Shown piece after piece: positions 35,334-42,806 of a stretch of 64,000 bases of DNA. Numbering within the stretch: position 1 is the stretch's first letter; each line of letters starts with the position of its first letter. A program made the translations under genes and the position numbers. The stretch is from Slackia sp. GTDB taxonomy: Bacteria; Actinomycetota; Coriobacteriia; Anaerosomatales; Anaerosomataceae. The notes under the pieces are model-generated. The model saw only the letters and a program-made list of their open reading frames with translations, did not search any database and was not told where the DNA came from. Where the stretch lies: assembly GCA_020725885.1 (NCBI GenBank), contig DYEA01000011.1, forward strand, positions 34,570-98,569, read 5' to 3'.

Positions 35334-35795
35334 TTACGGGCGTTCGATGATCACGGGACCTTCTGGGATGAACGGCGCGTAGTTCCGCTTCGCTCCGAAA
35401 CCTCTCAGTTCCCCGATCGAGATGGGGACGCTCAAGGGCTCCAATCCTGTGACCTCCCAGAAGACGGCCCACCAACCTTCGTCCTCTCGGTCCTCGACGG
35501 CCGTACGCGGGCGGTACTTCGGCCCATCGGGATGGGCTCCGTTCACCCCTTCGACGTGCCCGATGTAGTAGCCGCGCCAAGAAGCAACGGGCCTTGGCGC
35601 ACCAGCGTGAGATGCGTAAATGAGGGTGTAGACGGGGAGTCCGCCCCTCAGGGCGTCAAGCCTCCGGAAGACCTCCCATGCCCTGCTGCCGAACGCGACC
35701 TTGCCGCGCCGGGGATTCTCGCAGAGATGCTTTCCTTCAGGCAGAAAGACCTCCGGCACCGGGGCGAGAAGCGCGACTGTCGGATGCGAGTCCAT
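35334..35795 (-). CDS. Cassette gene of unknown function
   Basis: 153 residues from an ATG at 35795 preceded by GGAGGG. A soluble-looking protein with many aromatic residues, for example EGWWAVFWEVTG and YTLIYASHAG. No family recognised. Flanked by attC 19 and attC 18. Confidence 0.65.
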   Translation of the reverse strand: MDSHPTVALLAPVPEVFLPEGKHLCENPRRGKVAFGSRAWEVFRRLDALRGGLPVYTLIYASHAGAPRPVASWRGYYIGHVEGVNGAHPDGPKYRPRTAVEDREDEGWWAVFWEVTGLEPLSVPISIGELRGFGAKRNYAPFIPEGPVIIERP

Positions 35796-35815
35796 CTGAG
35801 CCCTCCAGTTTCGCT

Positions 35816-35905
35816 GCCACGCTTGGCGCATCGCTTCGGCGGCGCGCCGACCGCCTCTCAGTCTAGCTGCTGGCTTCCTTGCGTCAGCGGCAGCGCTCGT
35901 CAGAC
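35816..35905 (-). repeat. attC 18 (decayed)
   Basis: CTTGGCGCATC on the left, CAGTCTAGCTGCTGGC in the middle and GCAGCGCTCGTCAGAC on the right line up with the resident attC; the right box is GTCAGAC. Found by alignment only. Confidence 0.5.
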
Positions 35906-35926
35906 AGCAACGGCCCCCATCGCACC

Positions 35927-36187
35927 CTAGACGAGCAGCAGGACGCCGAAAACCAGCAGGATCCACCACACGCCCGAGCCCTCGAACCGGTTCAGAAGCC
36001 AGAAGTAGCCGAACGACAACGCTCCGACGACGAGCGCGATCAGCAGCCCTGCGCCCAGTCCGCTCCCCAGCAGGAGCGCGATCGCGACCTTGCCAGCGGT
36101 GAAGACCCCCGCAGCGAGCTTCGGACCGCCGGCCGACGCTAGCTTCACGCACGCCACCAGCAAGGCGAAAGACGCGAGATACGACAC
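35927..36187 (-). CDS. Small hydrophobic cassette protein
   Basis: 86 residues from a GTG at 36187, nearly all membrane (about three helices). No family recognised. Sits alone between attC 18 and attC 17. Confidence 0.6.
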   Translation of the reverse strand: MSYLASFALLVACVKLASAGGPKLAAGVFTAGKVAIALLLGSGLGAGLLIALVVGALSFGYFWLLNRFEGSGVWWILLVFGVLLLV

Positions 36188-36241
36188 TCGGCTGCCCCCG
36201 ATCGTTCCGACAAGCCCTGCGCAGCAGAGGAGGACCCGACT

Positions 36242-36328
36242 GCTTGACGCGGGCGTGCATCAGCGGCACGCCGATGCACGCAGGGACGATTGTAGCGTGT
36301 GACCGTCCGCTAAGCGCCCGCGTCAGCC
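36242..36328 (-). repeat. attC 17
   Basis: Outer boxes GCTTGAC (36242) and GTCAGCC (36322). The arms GACGCGGGCG and CGCCCGCGTC pair perfectly over ten bases, and the middle ACGATTGTAGCGTGTGACCG matches the resident type. The stop codon of the CPBP gene lies inside the right box. Confidence 0.85.
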
Positions 36329-37117
36329 CGCGCGCACTCTCTCCCGACGCGACAGATCCGCACCACCGAATACCGCTACCAACACCAGCGCTGCGAGAAC
36401 GTTCACGAGCGCCAGGGCGATCGTGGACACGCCGCCTGTCACGACTCCGAACGTGTTCAGCGTGACGTGGAACAGCGCCGGCGGCAACAGGCTGCCTCCG
36501 GAGCTGTTGTACAGCCAGGTGTAGACGAAGGCGATCGCTACCGTGCCGATGAACCACGGTAGAGGAGGTTGCAGCGATATCGGATTGCCCTTCCAGAAGA
36601 AGAGCGGCAGGTGCCACAACCCCCACAGCGCGCCGACGACGAGGGTGGCGACCAAAGCCGTGTGCCGCTTCTGCAGGTGCGGCAACGCGAAGCCGCGCCA
36701 GCCGACCTCTTCCCACGGATTCGAAAGCAGGGACGTCGCGAAGGCGGCTAGGGCGACGGGGAGCAGCTCGCCTTGAGGCGCTGGCTGCGTCACAGGAAGA
36801 CCGAGGAGCCCCGTCATGACCCGCGCCAGAAGCAAGAGACCGATTGGACTCAGCACGGCTGAGAGACACCACCCCAGGCTGCCCCGCCACTGGACGAGCG
36901 CCTTGAGCAGGGTGTCAGATTGGGCCTTGCCGTACGCCGCTCGCGTGACGATGACGGCCGCCGCCGCCGGACCCACGGCAGGGAGGACGAGAAGCATCTG
37001 GAAGCCGGGATGGTCGAACGGAGCGACGCCGTGCGACCCCAGGACCATCGGCATCCAGCCAAGCCACGAGATGCCGAACGCCAGGACGTAGAACCAAACG
37101 ACGAGGTGTCTTCTCAT
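36323..37117 (-). CDS. CPBP-family intramembrane metalloprotease (cassette)
   Basis: 264 residues with about seven membrane helices. The family motifs are present: NPWEEVGWRGFALPHLQ with the Glu pair and Arg (near residue 145), GLWHLPLFF with the metal-binding His (near residue 180) and FHVTLNTFG with the third motif. CPBP proteins process CAAX-like or bacteriocin precursors or give self-immunity. As a solitary cassette gene its substrate is unknown. The TGA stop lies within the attC box. Confidence 0.88.
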   Translation of the reverse strand: MRRHLVVWFYVLAFGISWLGWMPMVLGSHGVAPFDHPGFQMLLVLPAVGPAAAAVIVTRAAYGKAQSDTLLKALVQWRGSLGWCLSAVLSPIGLLLLARVMTGLLGLPVTQPAPQGELLPVALAAFATSLLSNPWEEVGWRGFALPHLQKRHTALVATLVVGALWGLWHLPLFFWKGNPISLQPPLPWFIGTVAIAFVYTWLYNSSGGSLLPPALFHVTLNTFGVVTGGVSTIALALVNVLAALVLVAVFGGADLSRRERVRAG

Positions 37118-37147
37118 TTCCCTTGCTTGTCTTCCCCTGCAGCGAGA

Positions 37148-37240
37148 GCGCAACGATCGGCCTCTCGTTTCAGCTGCGCGCCGACTCCTTCTCGGTCCAG
37201 CCGACGACCCCTGCACGTCACCCGAGAGCGCGTGTCAGTC
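37148..37240 (-). repeat. attC 16 (atypical, weakest of the set)
   Basis: Possible boxes GCGCAAC (37148) and GTCAGTC (37234), with inner arms CTCTCG and CGAGAG. It does not align with the resident type. Its position, with a gene stop inside the right box, is the main support. Confidence 0.4.
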
Positions 37241-37555
37241 GCCACATCCGGCTTCGCGAGCCAAGCCATCAGAGCCGATCGGCACAGCTACGGAAGTGAT
37301 GGGCGACCCTTCGACAAGCGTCGGAAGTATCTTCGACAGCACCCATCCGTTCGTCCGCAGGTAGCTCCGGCCTTTGACGGTCATCCTCCACGGGCGCTTG
37401 TCGTCTCCAGACGGGGCGAACGTACGCACGAGCTTCGTGCCGCGATACTGCTCGATGACGAAATCGCGGTTCTTCATCCACGCCTCCCAGGGCTGTCCGT
37501 CCTCAGTCCAGGCATGGGCCGGAACCTCTGGCGTCCCGCCCATCAGCACGAGCAC
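37235..37555 (-). CDS. Cassette gene of unknown function, possibly cut at the N-terminus
   Basis: About 106 residues, or 102 from an internal ATG. The frame opens at the very cassette boundary of attC 15 with VLVLMGG, which looks like the end of a signal peptide with no start region or ribosome site. The rest is soluble (KGRSYLRTNGWVLSKILPTL). The gene may have lost its 5' end when the cassette formed or recombined. Confidence 0.5.
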   Translation of the reverse strand: MLVLMGGTPEVPAHAWTEDGQPWEAWMKNRDFVIEQYRGTKLVRTFAPSGDDKRPWRMTVKGRSYLRTNGWVLSKILPTLVEGSPITSVAVPIGSDGLAREAGCGD

Positions 37556-37624
37556 GCCGACGAGCGCCGGCTAGCCGGGCCTGCCTCACGGGGCATGCCG
37601 TCTGCCCGGAAGCGCTCGTCAGCC
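37555..37624 (-). repeat. attC 15
   Basis: Perfect nine-base arms GACGAGCGC (37559-37567) and GCGCTCGTC (37612-37620) with inner CCGGGC/GCCCGG. The right box GTCAGCC holds the stop codon of the preceding gene. Shorter than the resident type (70 bp). Confidence 0.7.
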
Positions 37625-37860
37625 AGCGAGCCGGCGCTTGCCTGCAGCATCGCCCACTGGCCAGTGCCCGAATGCGAAGAACCAGAGCGCGAGTACCGGG
37701 ACGAGCGCAAACCCCGCGAACCAGAGCACCCGAGGCCCGACGTCGAAACCCAGGCACCAAGGATCCGCCGCACCGGATACCCCACGAAGACAAGGCAGGC
37801 AAGCACCGACACAGGCACAAAGAAGAACTCGACTCCGAAGGCACCCGCTCCGTCACCCAA
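37619..37860 (-). pseudogene. Two-helix membrane protein gene with a frameshift
   Basis: From a TTG near 37860 one frame reads a clear membrane helix (FFFVPVSVLACLVFVGYPV), while the continuation as a second helix (VLWFAGFALVPVLALWFFAF) and the stop codon within attC 15 are in another frame. The switch falls around 37720-37770. This is either a decayed cassette gene or a sequencing error. Confidence 0.55.
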
Positions 37861-37899
37861 CTGTCGTCCCCCTCCCCGGCTGAAGCAAACCGCTGGAAC

Positions 37900-37982
37900 G
37901 GCTGACGTCTGGCGCATCAACAGCGGCCGATGCGCCTCGGAACGATTGTAGCGTGCGGCCGCTCGCTGGATGCTTGTCCGGC
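37900..37982 (-). repeat. attC 14
   Basis: Resident type: TGGCGCATCAACAGCGGCC, then GATGCGCCTCGGAACGATTG (kept in parts) and GCGGCCGCTCGCTGGATGC. Outer boxes GGCTGAC and GTCCGGC are altered. Confidence 0.85.
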
Positions 37983-38000
37983 GGGGTCATGGCTGAAGGT

Positions 38001-38912
38001 CTACCACGCTCCGGCCCTTCGCTCCTCCTCGGCCGCGGCCCACGGACCCGACTCATACGCAGCTGCGCGCCTTCGCGCCGTATTCCTCCAGCTGAGGATC
38101 GAGCGGCACTCCCCCGGCCAGCACCAGAAGAGATGTGCATACGGCGCGGCTCCCCAGACGCGTGTGCCAAGTTCTTCGCCGGCCTTGAGCGCCTCGTATA
38201 ACGCGGCAGGATCCTTGCCGATCAGCATGCCCTCCTCATCGCCAAGCAGAGCGATCGTCTGCTGCGCGAATGAGATGGCGAGGATCGCCGGGAGTGCTGC
38301 GACGATTCCCGCGAACAACGACAAGCCGACGATGCCGGGCGCCGTGAACGGATCCTTCGCGGCCTCGAGCACAGCAAGAGACAGCCCCTTATCGGATGCG
38401 TCCAGCAACAACACCATGGTGATGCCAAACAGAGTGCTCGCAGTCAACGGACCGAGCACTACTGCGAGGCGCTCGGACAGCGGAGGCCGTTCCCCAGGGA
38501 AGATGCTCCAGCGCCTACTGAGGGCTATGAACTCCGCACCCGCGACGCGCGCGAACAGGCCTGCGATACCGGCAGTACAAGTGAGCACTCTGGCGCGATG
38601 GTAACGCCTGCGGCCGAGCAGGCTTGCGAAAATCGCCCTCTGCTGCTCGACCGGCATCAGGAGCAGGCCCTCCGTGACGAGCAGCCTGAATGCTGCGGTC
38701 CCGGGCGCACCGACAATGGCCGCGTTCACGGTCTGTGCGTCGATGATGAAGAGCGTCGGGGGAAATGCGTGTCCGGCAGCTATGCATACCTCGTAGAGGG
38801 CGCGCGTGGTCTCGGGAGCGCTCCCAATGCCGGCCCTGGTGGGCTTCAGACGCCGCAGAAGTCCTCGTTCGCCCCTAGACAGCGTGTATGAAGTGGACGC
38901 GAGCGCACACAC
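38001..38912 (-). CDS. Degenerate M48-peptidase-like membrane protein (cassette)
   Basis: 303 residues. The N-terminal half has the M48 start pattern (LKPTRAGIG, then VNAAIVGAPG, compare NAFATG in true members) and the stretch EQQRAIFASLLGRRRY where active enzymes carry HELGH. Both zinc histidines and the Glu are gone. Membrane helices lie at about 155-175 and 200-225. The GTG start overlaps the preceding gene by 38 bases. A second, independent degenerate M48 gene is in cassette 20. Confidence 0.7.
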   Translation of the reverse strand: MCALASTSYTLSRGERGLLRRLKPTRAGIGSAPETTRALYEVCIAAGHAFPPTLFIIDAQTVNAAIVGAPGTAAFRLLVTEGLLLMPVEQQRAIFASLLGRRRYHRARVLTCTAGIAGLFARVAGAEFIALSRRWSIFPGERPPLSERLAVVLGPLTASTLFGITMVLLLDASDKGLSLAVLEAAKDPFTAPGIVGLSLFAGIVAALPAILAISFAQQTIALLGDEEGMLIGKDPAALYEALKAGEELGTRVWGAAPYAHLFWCWPGECRSILSWRNTARRRAAAYESGPWAAAEEERRAGAW

Positions 38913-39249
38913 CGGCCAAGACGAGGAACGGCACCGGGCTCGAAGGCTCGCGTCTCGACACCCGATTCAGAGCCGCTTGGATTTCACGCTCATACTCGTC
39001 TTGGACGGCGGTGCCCCCCTTCCAGCTCATGATTCGGAGCCAAGCGTACTGCGCATCCTTGAGTGCCATGTACTGCTGTTCGAGGACCACCGATTTCCCC
39101 CACTCGTACAGCCCCCACCAACCGAATCCCAGGCACAACGTCTCCGTAACCAGAGCCGCGATAACGAGCACCGAGGCGCCGGCAAGCGCCGCTATCGTGG
39201 CGAGCCGATCGCGATCGATCCGGCTCCACAGCGTCAGATGCTGCCTCAT
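38875..39249 (-). CDS. Single-pass membrane protein in cassette 14
   Basis: 124 residues from an ATG at 39249. One helix (about 20-42), then a charged helical region with KDAQYAWLRIMSWKGG. Family unknown. Co-directional and overlapping with the M48-like gene. Confidence 0.55.
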   Translation of the reverse strand: MRQHLTLWSRIDRDRLATIAALAGASVLVIAALVTETLCLGFGWWGLYEWGKSVVLEQQYMALKDAQYAWLRIMSWKGGTAVQDEYEREIQAALNRVSRREPSSPVPFLVLAGVCARVHFIHAV

Positions 39250-39342
39250 CTTCCTCGCCCCCCCATCGCCGCCGAAGCATCGTTCTGCCGAGGATCTGAC
39301 GCTTGGCCCACAAAACGTCGCAATCACGCCTCTGACTCGGGA

Positions 39343-39531
39343 CTACACCCCAGAGCGCCTGGCCTGCTTCGAAGCGTATGTTCGCGCCGAGGACGACCGC
39401 AGTATCGCAGCCAGCTGGCGCTCGGCCTGGTCAGCGTGGATCCAGAACCCGACCGTCACCCCAGCGTAAAACGCCCCTGCGATAAGAAGCGCGGGCACCA
39501 GCACCAGCACGGACTCCGCAACCGCCAACAA
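39343..39531 (-). CDS. Very small membrane protein in cassette 14
   Basis: 62 residues from a TTG start. One N-terminal helix (about 4-32) and a basic tail. It is nine bases after the preceding gene and on the same strand. The real start may differ. Confidence 0.45.
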   Translation of the reverse strand: MLAVAESVLVLVPALLIAGAFYAGVTVGFWIHADQAERQLAAILRSSSARTYASKQARRSGV

Positions 39532-39540
39532 CGAGAGCGC

Positions 39541-39921
39541 CTATGCCAGCGGACCGCCCTCGACAACACCCACGAAGTTGTCCCAGGAGCTAAGCAGGGG
39601 TGCTCCGCACCCCATGAACAGGATTGCGATGAGCACGACGAGACTGACGGCGCTTGGCCGCGCAGAAACGACCACCACGGTCCCGTCGCTGGCCGTGAGG
39701 AAAAACCTGACCAGCCGGGGGACGACTACGCCCCCCATCCGGCTGAAGCCGACGCGAGGGGCTAGGTCGAACCCGTCAGGTGAAACGGTGCCGACGAAGA
39801 GGCATGAGTCCGCGTCTCCGAGCGAGAAGGGTGGGCGCGTTACCGCTTCGACGGCGGCAGCGACAGCGTCTCGCGGTAGAGGCGAAACGATCCTAAACGA
39901 CCCCCATGGCCACGGCTTCAT
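39541..39921 (-). CDS. First gene of cassette 14, C-terminal membrane anchor
   Basis: 126 residues from an ATG at 39921 with GAGGAG five bases before it. A soluble N-terminal domain (about 1-90; LVRFFLTASDGTVVVVSARP) is followed by one hydrophobic helix (about 92-110) and an acidic end. Unknown family. Confidence 0.65.
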   Translation of the reverse strand: MKPWPWGSFRIVSPLPRDAVAAAVEAVTRPPFSLGDADSCLFVGTVSPDGFDLAPRVGFSRMGGVVVPRLVRFFLTASDGTVVVVSARPSAVSLVVLIAILFMGCGAPLLSSWDNFVGVVEGGPLA

Positions 39922-39929
39922 CGGCTCCT

Positions 39930-40018
39930 CAACTGCTATCGCTACCGCACATCAGCGGCGCCCGATGCGCCTTCTTTGCTATTCTACCTCGCCCCGTCCC
40001 TGGATGCGCTTGTCAGAG
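39930..40018 (-). repeat. attC 13
   Basis: Resident type with changes: CATCAGCGGCGCCCGATGCGCC, kept as CATCAGCGGCG and CGATGCGCC, then ATTCTACCTCGCC and CTGGATGCGCTTGTCAG. The left box is not recognisable, so the left end is approximate. Confidence 0.75.
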
Positions 40019-40039
40019 CGACCTCGTGGTCGGCGCACA

Positions 40040-40059
40040 TAGCACATCTGTGCTACAAT
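40040..40059 (+). promoter_or_regulatory. Promoter with palindromic operator for the AbrB-Doc module
   Basis: TAGCACA and TGTGCTA are perfect seven-base arms around TC at 40040-40055. The second arm runs into the -10 box TACAAT (40054-40059). A dimeric AbrB-type antitoxin binding here would shut off its own promoter. No clear -35. Confidence 0.6.
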
Positions 40060-40083
40060 GCGCTTGGATCGGACTGGGGAGGC

Positions 40084-40314
40084 ATGATGGTTCGCCGAGT
40101 GAATCTCAGGCAAGCAGGCGGTTCGATAGCGGCCACGCTGCCCAAGGACATGGCCGACCGACTCAAGCTCAAGGCCGGCGACACGGTCATCGCCGTCGAA
40201 ACCGACCGCGGCATCCTGCTCACCCCATACGACCCCGAGACCGAAGAGGCGCTCGCGATCGCAGCCGAGGCCGCACGCAGGTACCGCAACGCCTTGCGCG
40301 AGCTTGCGAAGTAG
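40084..40314 (+). CDS. AbrB/MazE-type antitoxin (reversed cassette)
   Basis: About 76 residues from the first ATG at 40084, with a second ATG adjacent, behind GGAGG. A SpoVT-AbrB swapped-hairpin domain: VNLRQAGGSIAATLPKDMADRL then LKLKAGDTVIAVETDRGI (partial quotes: RQAGGSIAATLPKDM and LKAGDTVIAVE). The C-terminal helix would cover the Doc toxin. Together with the next gene it reads on the plus strand, opposite to all other cassette genes, and has its own promoter. Confidence 0.88.
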   Translation: MMVRRVNLRQAGGSIAATLPKDMADRLKLKAGDTVIAVETDRGILLTPYDPETEEALAIAAEAARRYRNALRELAK

Positions 40315-40317
40315 CCG

Positions 40318-40737
40318 ATGGGACGGCGAGGGCCACGTGAGCCGCGCTGGGTGAGCAGGGTCGTCGTCGACGCGATCCACGCGGACATGATCGCCACGCA
40401 CGGCGGGCTTTTCGGCGCCCGGGACGAAGACGCCCTCGAGGCGGCCCTCGCTCGACCGCGCCAGCGCTGGAACTACGAGCCGGCCGCCGACCTGCCCCAG
40501 CTCGCGGCCGCGTACGCCTACGGGATCGCACGCAACCACCCGTACCGCGACGGGAACAAGCGCGTGGCGTTCGTGACGGCGGTGACGTTCCTGGGCCTGA
40601 ACGGCCTCGACTTCGTCGCGGATGAGGCCGACGTGGTCGCCACGATGCTCAGGCTCGCGGCGGGCGAGGCCGAAGAAGGCGACCTCGCGGAATGGATCAG
40701 GCGCCACGCGAGGAAGCGCCACAAGGGTTCGCTTTAA
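40318..40737 (+). CDS. doc: Doc-type Fic toxin (reversed cassette)
   Basis: 139 residues. The Fic core motif is NHPYRDGNKRVAF (near residue 78), matching the Doc form of H-x-F-x-(D/A)-G-N-x-R. Doc toxins phosphorylate elongation factor Tu and stop translation. Three bases after the antitoxin gene. The TAA stop codon overlaps the cassette boundary (CTTTAAC box of attC 12). Confidence 0.92.
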   Translation: MGRRGPREPRWVSRVVVDAIHADMIATHGGLFGARDEDALEAALARPRQRWNYEPAADLPQLAAAYAYGIARNHPYRDGNKRVAFVTAVTFLGLNGLDFVADEADVVATMLRLAAGEAEEGDLAEWIRRHARKRHKGSL

Positions 40738-40803
40738 CGCCTGACGCGTGAGCGGCAACGCGAAGCGCGGCTGAGATGCGCCGGGCGGGCGCACGTGTTG
40801 GGT
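40732..40803 (-). repeat. attC 12 (foreign type)
   Basis: Boxes CTTTAAC (40732) and GTTGGGT (40797), with GCGTGAGCGGCAACGCG and GCGCGGCTGAGATGCGC between. Only 72 bp and not alignable with the resident attC. It follows the CPBP gene stop. Confidence 0.75.
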
Positions 40804-40812
40804 GGTAGCGCT

Positions 40813-41643
40813 CTAGTCGCGCTCACGACTCAATTGAGCCGCTCCCCAGTTCTTGACGATCACCAGTACTGCAGCGCCCAGAAAAGCAATCATGAATCCG
40901 CTGGTAGGCAGATCCATCTTCATGTTCGGCATAGCCAGCCAGATAGACCAGTTCATCGAGGCATGAGCCAGAATCGCTGCCAAGACACTGCCATTCGTGT
41001 TGTTGTAGATCCACGTGAACAGGATGGCGGTCAGGGTGATCACCACCGACAGCGCCAAGAACACCGCAAGATCGTCGGTCATGAATCGGCCTGGAATGAA
41101 GACCGCTGGCAGATGCCACAGCCACCAGAAGAAGCCCAAGATGATGCTGGAAGTCAACGCATCGAATCTGGATTGCAGCCGCGGCAACGCGTAGCCACGC
41201 CAACCGAACTCTTCCTGGAGAGGCCCGGCCGTGAAGAGAATGACGAAGAAAGCGATCAAGGCATAGGGCGGATTGGATACGACAGAAAGATCGATCGGCC
41301 TTACGCCCGCTAGGCTGGAAGCCCAAACAGACCCGCCGAAGAGGACGAAGGGGAGCAGCAAGATCACCAGCAACCAAGCCTTCTTGAAGCGAAAGTCGAT
41401 CCCGCGCTTCAAGAGTTGAAGAACGCCCTTCCATCCTTGTTGAAGAAGGGTCAGCAGAAGGGCAGAGAACAGCGGGCCGAACGCAGCGGGATTGAGGGGG
41501 CTGGCGAGGAAGCCCGCCAGGCCTGCGGGCATGACAACCCCGTGCGCGGCCAAAGCATCAGGTATCCAAAACGCCCAGGAGAAGGCATAGGCGATCAAGA
41601 AGTACAGCCACAAACCCTTGGAGTCATTGGCTCTGATCGTCAC
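40813..41643 (-). CDS. CPBP-family intramembrane metalloprotease (second cassette copy)
   Basis: 276 residues from a GTG at 41643 with AGGAG before it. About eight membrane helices. Motifs PLQEEFGWRGYALPRLQ (near residue 150), FFWWLWHLPAVF and LAHASMNWS match the family. Clearly less G+C-rich than its neighbours, and carried with a foreign attC, so it is probably a recent acquisition. Only distantly similar to the CPBP gene at 36323. Confidence 0.88.
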   Translation of the reverse strand: MTIRANDSKGLWLYFLIAYAFSWAFWIPDALAAHGVVMPAGLAGFLASPLNPAAFGPLFSALLLTLLQQGWKGVLQLLKRGIDFRFKKAWLLVILLLPFVLFGGSVWASSLAGVRPIDLSVVSNPPYALIAFFVILFTAGPLQEEFGWRGYALPRLQSRFDALTSSIILGFFWWLWHLPAVFIPGRFMTDDLAVFLALSVVITLTAILFTWIYNNTNGSVLAAILAHASMNWSIWLAMPNMKMDLPTSGFMIAFLGAAVLVIVKNWGAAQLSRERD

Positions 41644-41673
41644 CTCGGTCTCCTGTGCCCTGCTTTCGGTTCT

Positions 41674-41760
41674 ACCCAACGCGACTGCGCATCCACCGCG
41701 GCCGATGCGCCTTGCGTCGGAATGTAGCGCGCCGCCGTCCGCTGGATGCGCGTGTCAGGC
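41674..41760 (-). repeat. attC 11
   Basis: Boxes ACCCAAC and GTCAGGC. TGCGCATCCACCGCGGCC then GATGCGCC on the left and CCGTCCGCTGGATGCGCGTG on the right match the resident type. Confidence 0.88.
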
Positions 41761-42267
41761 AGGTCCTGCCGCCCGGACATCCTCTTGCCGGGTCGAGTCC
41801 AGGAAGCTGTTCAGTGCAGCTGCGACCTCCTCCGCCTCTCGGTGGCTCAGCTCATCGTGCCCGAACCTGAACGACGAATCGTCGAGCATGACCCACGGGG
41901 CCGACTCGCCCCAGCTGAGGAACTTGGGCTTGGGCGAGACCGCGAACCTCCGAGCGCCGATAGGCACGGACCGGCGTCGCAGCTTCAACCCGAAGACTTC
42001 GACTTGGCTGCTCGCGTCGAGACGCGTCACCAGGATGACCGTCCGCCGCGCGATCGCCTGGACTGAGATAGCCAAGCAAAGCGGCGCCACCGCCACGAGG
42101 AACCAGCCCCACAGCGGGAGGCTGCCCACAAGCGACAGGAACCGGAGCATCGCAAGCGGAGCGAGCAACCACCACGCGATAGCGAAGGCCTGCAGAGCGA
42201 CGTTCCAGCGCTTGGGCCGGAGCGTCACCGTCACGCTCTCGCCGTCACCGGCAAGTGTGTACGGCAC
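41755..42267 (-). CDS. Cassette membrane protein of unknown function
   Basis: 170 residues from a GTG at 42267. Two close membrane helices (about 24-42 and 50-68) are followed by a PH-like beta region (RRTVILVTRLDASSQVEVFG). No family recognised with confidence. The TGA stop lies inside the attC 11 box. Confidence 0.65.
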   Translation of the reverse strand: MPYTLAGDGESVTVTLRPKRWNVALQAFAIAWWLLAPLAMLRFLSLVGSLPLWGWFLVAVAPLCLAISVQAIARRTVILVTRLDASSQVEVFGLKLRRRSVPIGARRFAVSPKPKFLSWGESAPWVMLDDSSFRFGHDELSHREAEEVAAALNSFLDSTRQEDVRAAGPA

Positions 42268-42281
42268 CGTGCCCCCACTCA

Positions 42282-42383
42282 GCCTAACGCCTTGCGCCTA
42301 ACTTGCTACCCGAGGCCGCAGCCCCGCCTCGACGAGAGCGTAGCGCTCGGGTCCTCGGTTTGTCATGGTTGAGGCGGTTGGCC
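42282..42383 (-). repeat. attC 10 (foreign type)
   Basis: Double-box layout: GCCTAAC (42282) and GCGCCTAAC (42294) on the left, GTTGAGGCG (42368) and GTTGGCC (42377) on the right. Inner ACCCGAGG pairs with CCTCGGT. 102 bp, unlike the resident type. Placed exactly between two cassette genes. Confidence 0.6.
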
Positions 42384-42385
42384 GG

Positions 42386-42778
42386 TCATCGAAGACTCGC
42401 GACCACCCAGAAGGTCGCGAATACGAGAAGGAATGCCGACACCCAAACCGCAAAGCTCGCCCAAGGATACTCATCCTTCGCGACACCGGCCGCAATCTCC
42501 TCGTCCCGCACGAATACCCGGTAGTTCACGACCGAGAGGTGTGGCGGGACAGAGAACTCGACTCGGGAAGGCAGGGGCTCCCCTTCGTGCACGATCGTGA
42601 AGGGTACGACGACCTCTTGAGACTGCCCAAGCAGAGCCGACTTGGTCAAGCGGGGCGCGAAGACATGCCCGCGTGCCGGGGGACCGCCATCAACCGAGAC
42701 CAACAGCCACATATCCCAACGCCCAGCGGGGATGTCTCGGACCTCGATGCTGTGGCCTGCCCAGAGGTGAGTTGGCAT
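42386..42778 (-). CDS. Cassette protein with C-terminal membrane helix
   Basis: 130 residues from an ATG at 42778 behind GGGGAAGG. A beta-rich soluble part (about 1-100; HSIEVRDIPAGRWDMWLLVS) precedes one membrane helix at the end (about 106-128). Unknown family. Confidence 0.65.
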   Translation of the reverse strand: MPTHLWAGHSIEVRDIPAGRWDMWLLVSVDGGPPARGHVFAPRLTKSALLGQSQEVVVPFTIVHEGEPLPSRVEFSVPPHLSVVNYRVFVRDEEIAAGVAKDEYPWASFAVWVSAFLLVFATFWVVASLR

Positions 42779-42806
42779 GCCTTCCCCGCTGTGGTCATAT
42801 TGTTGC

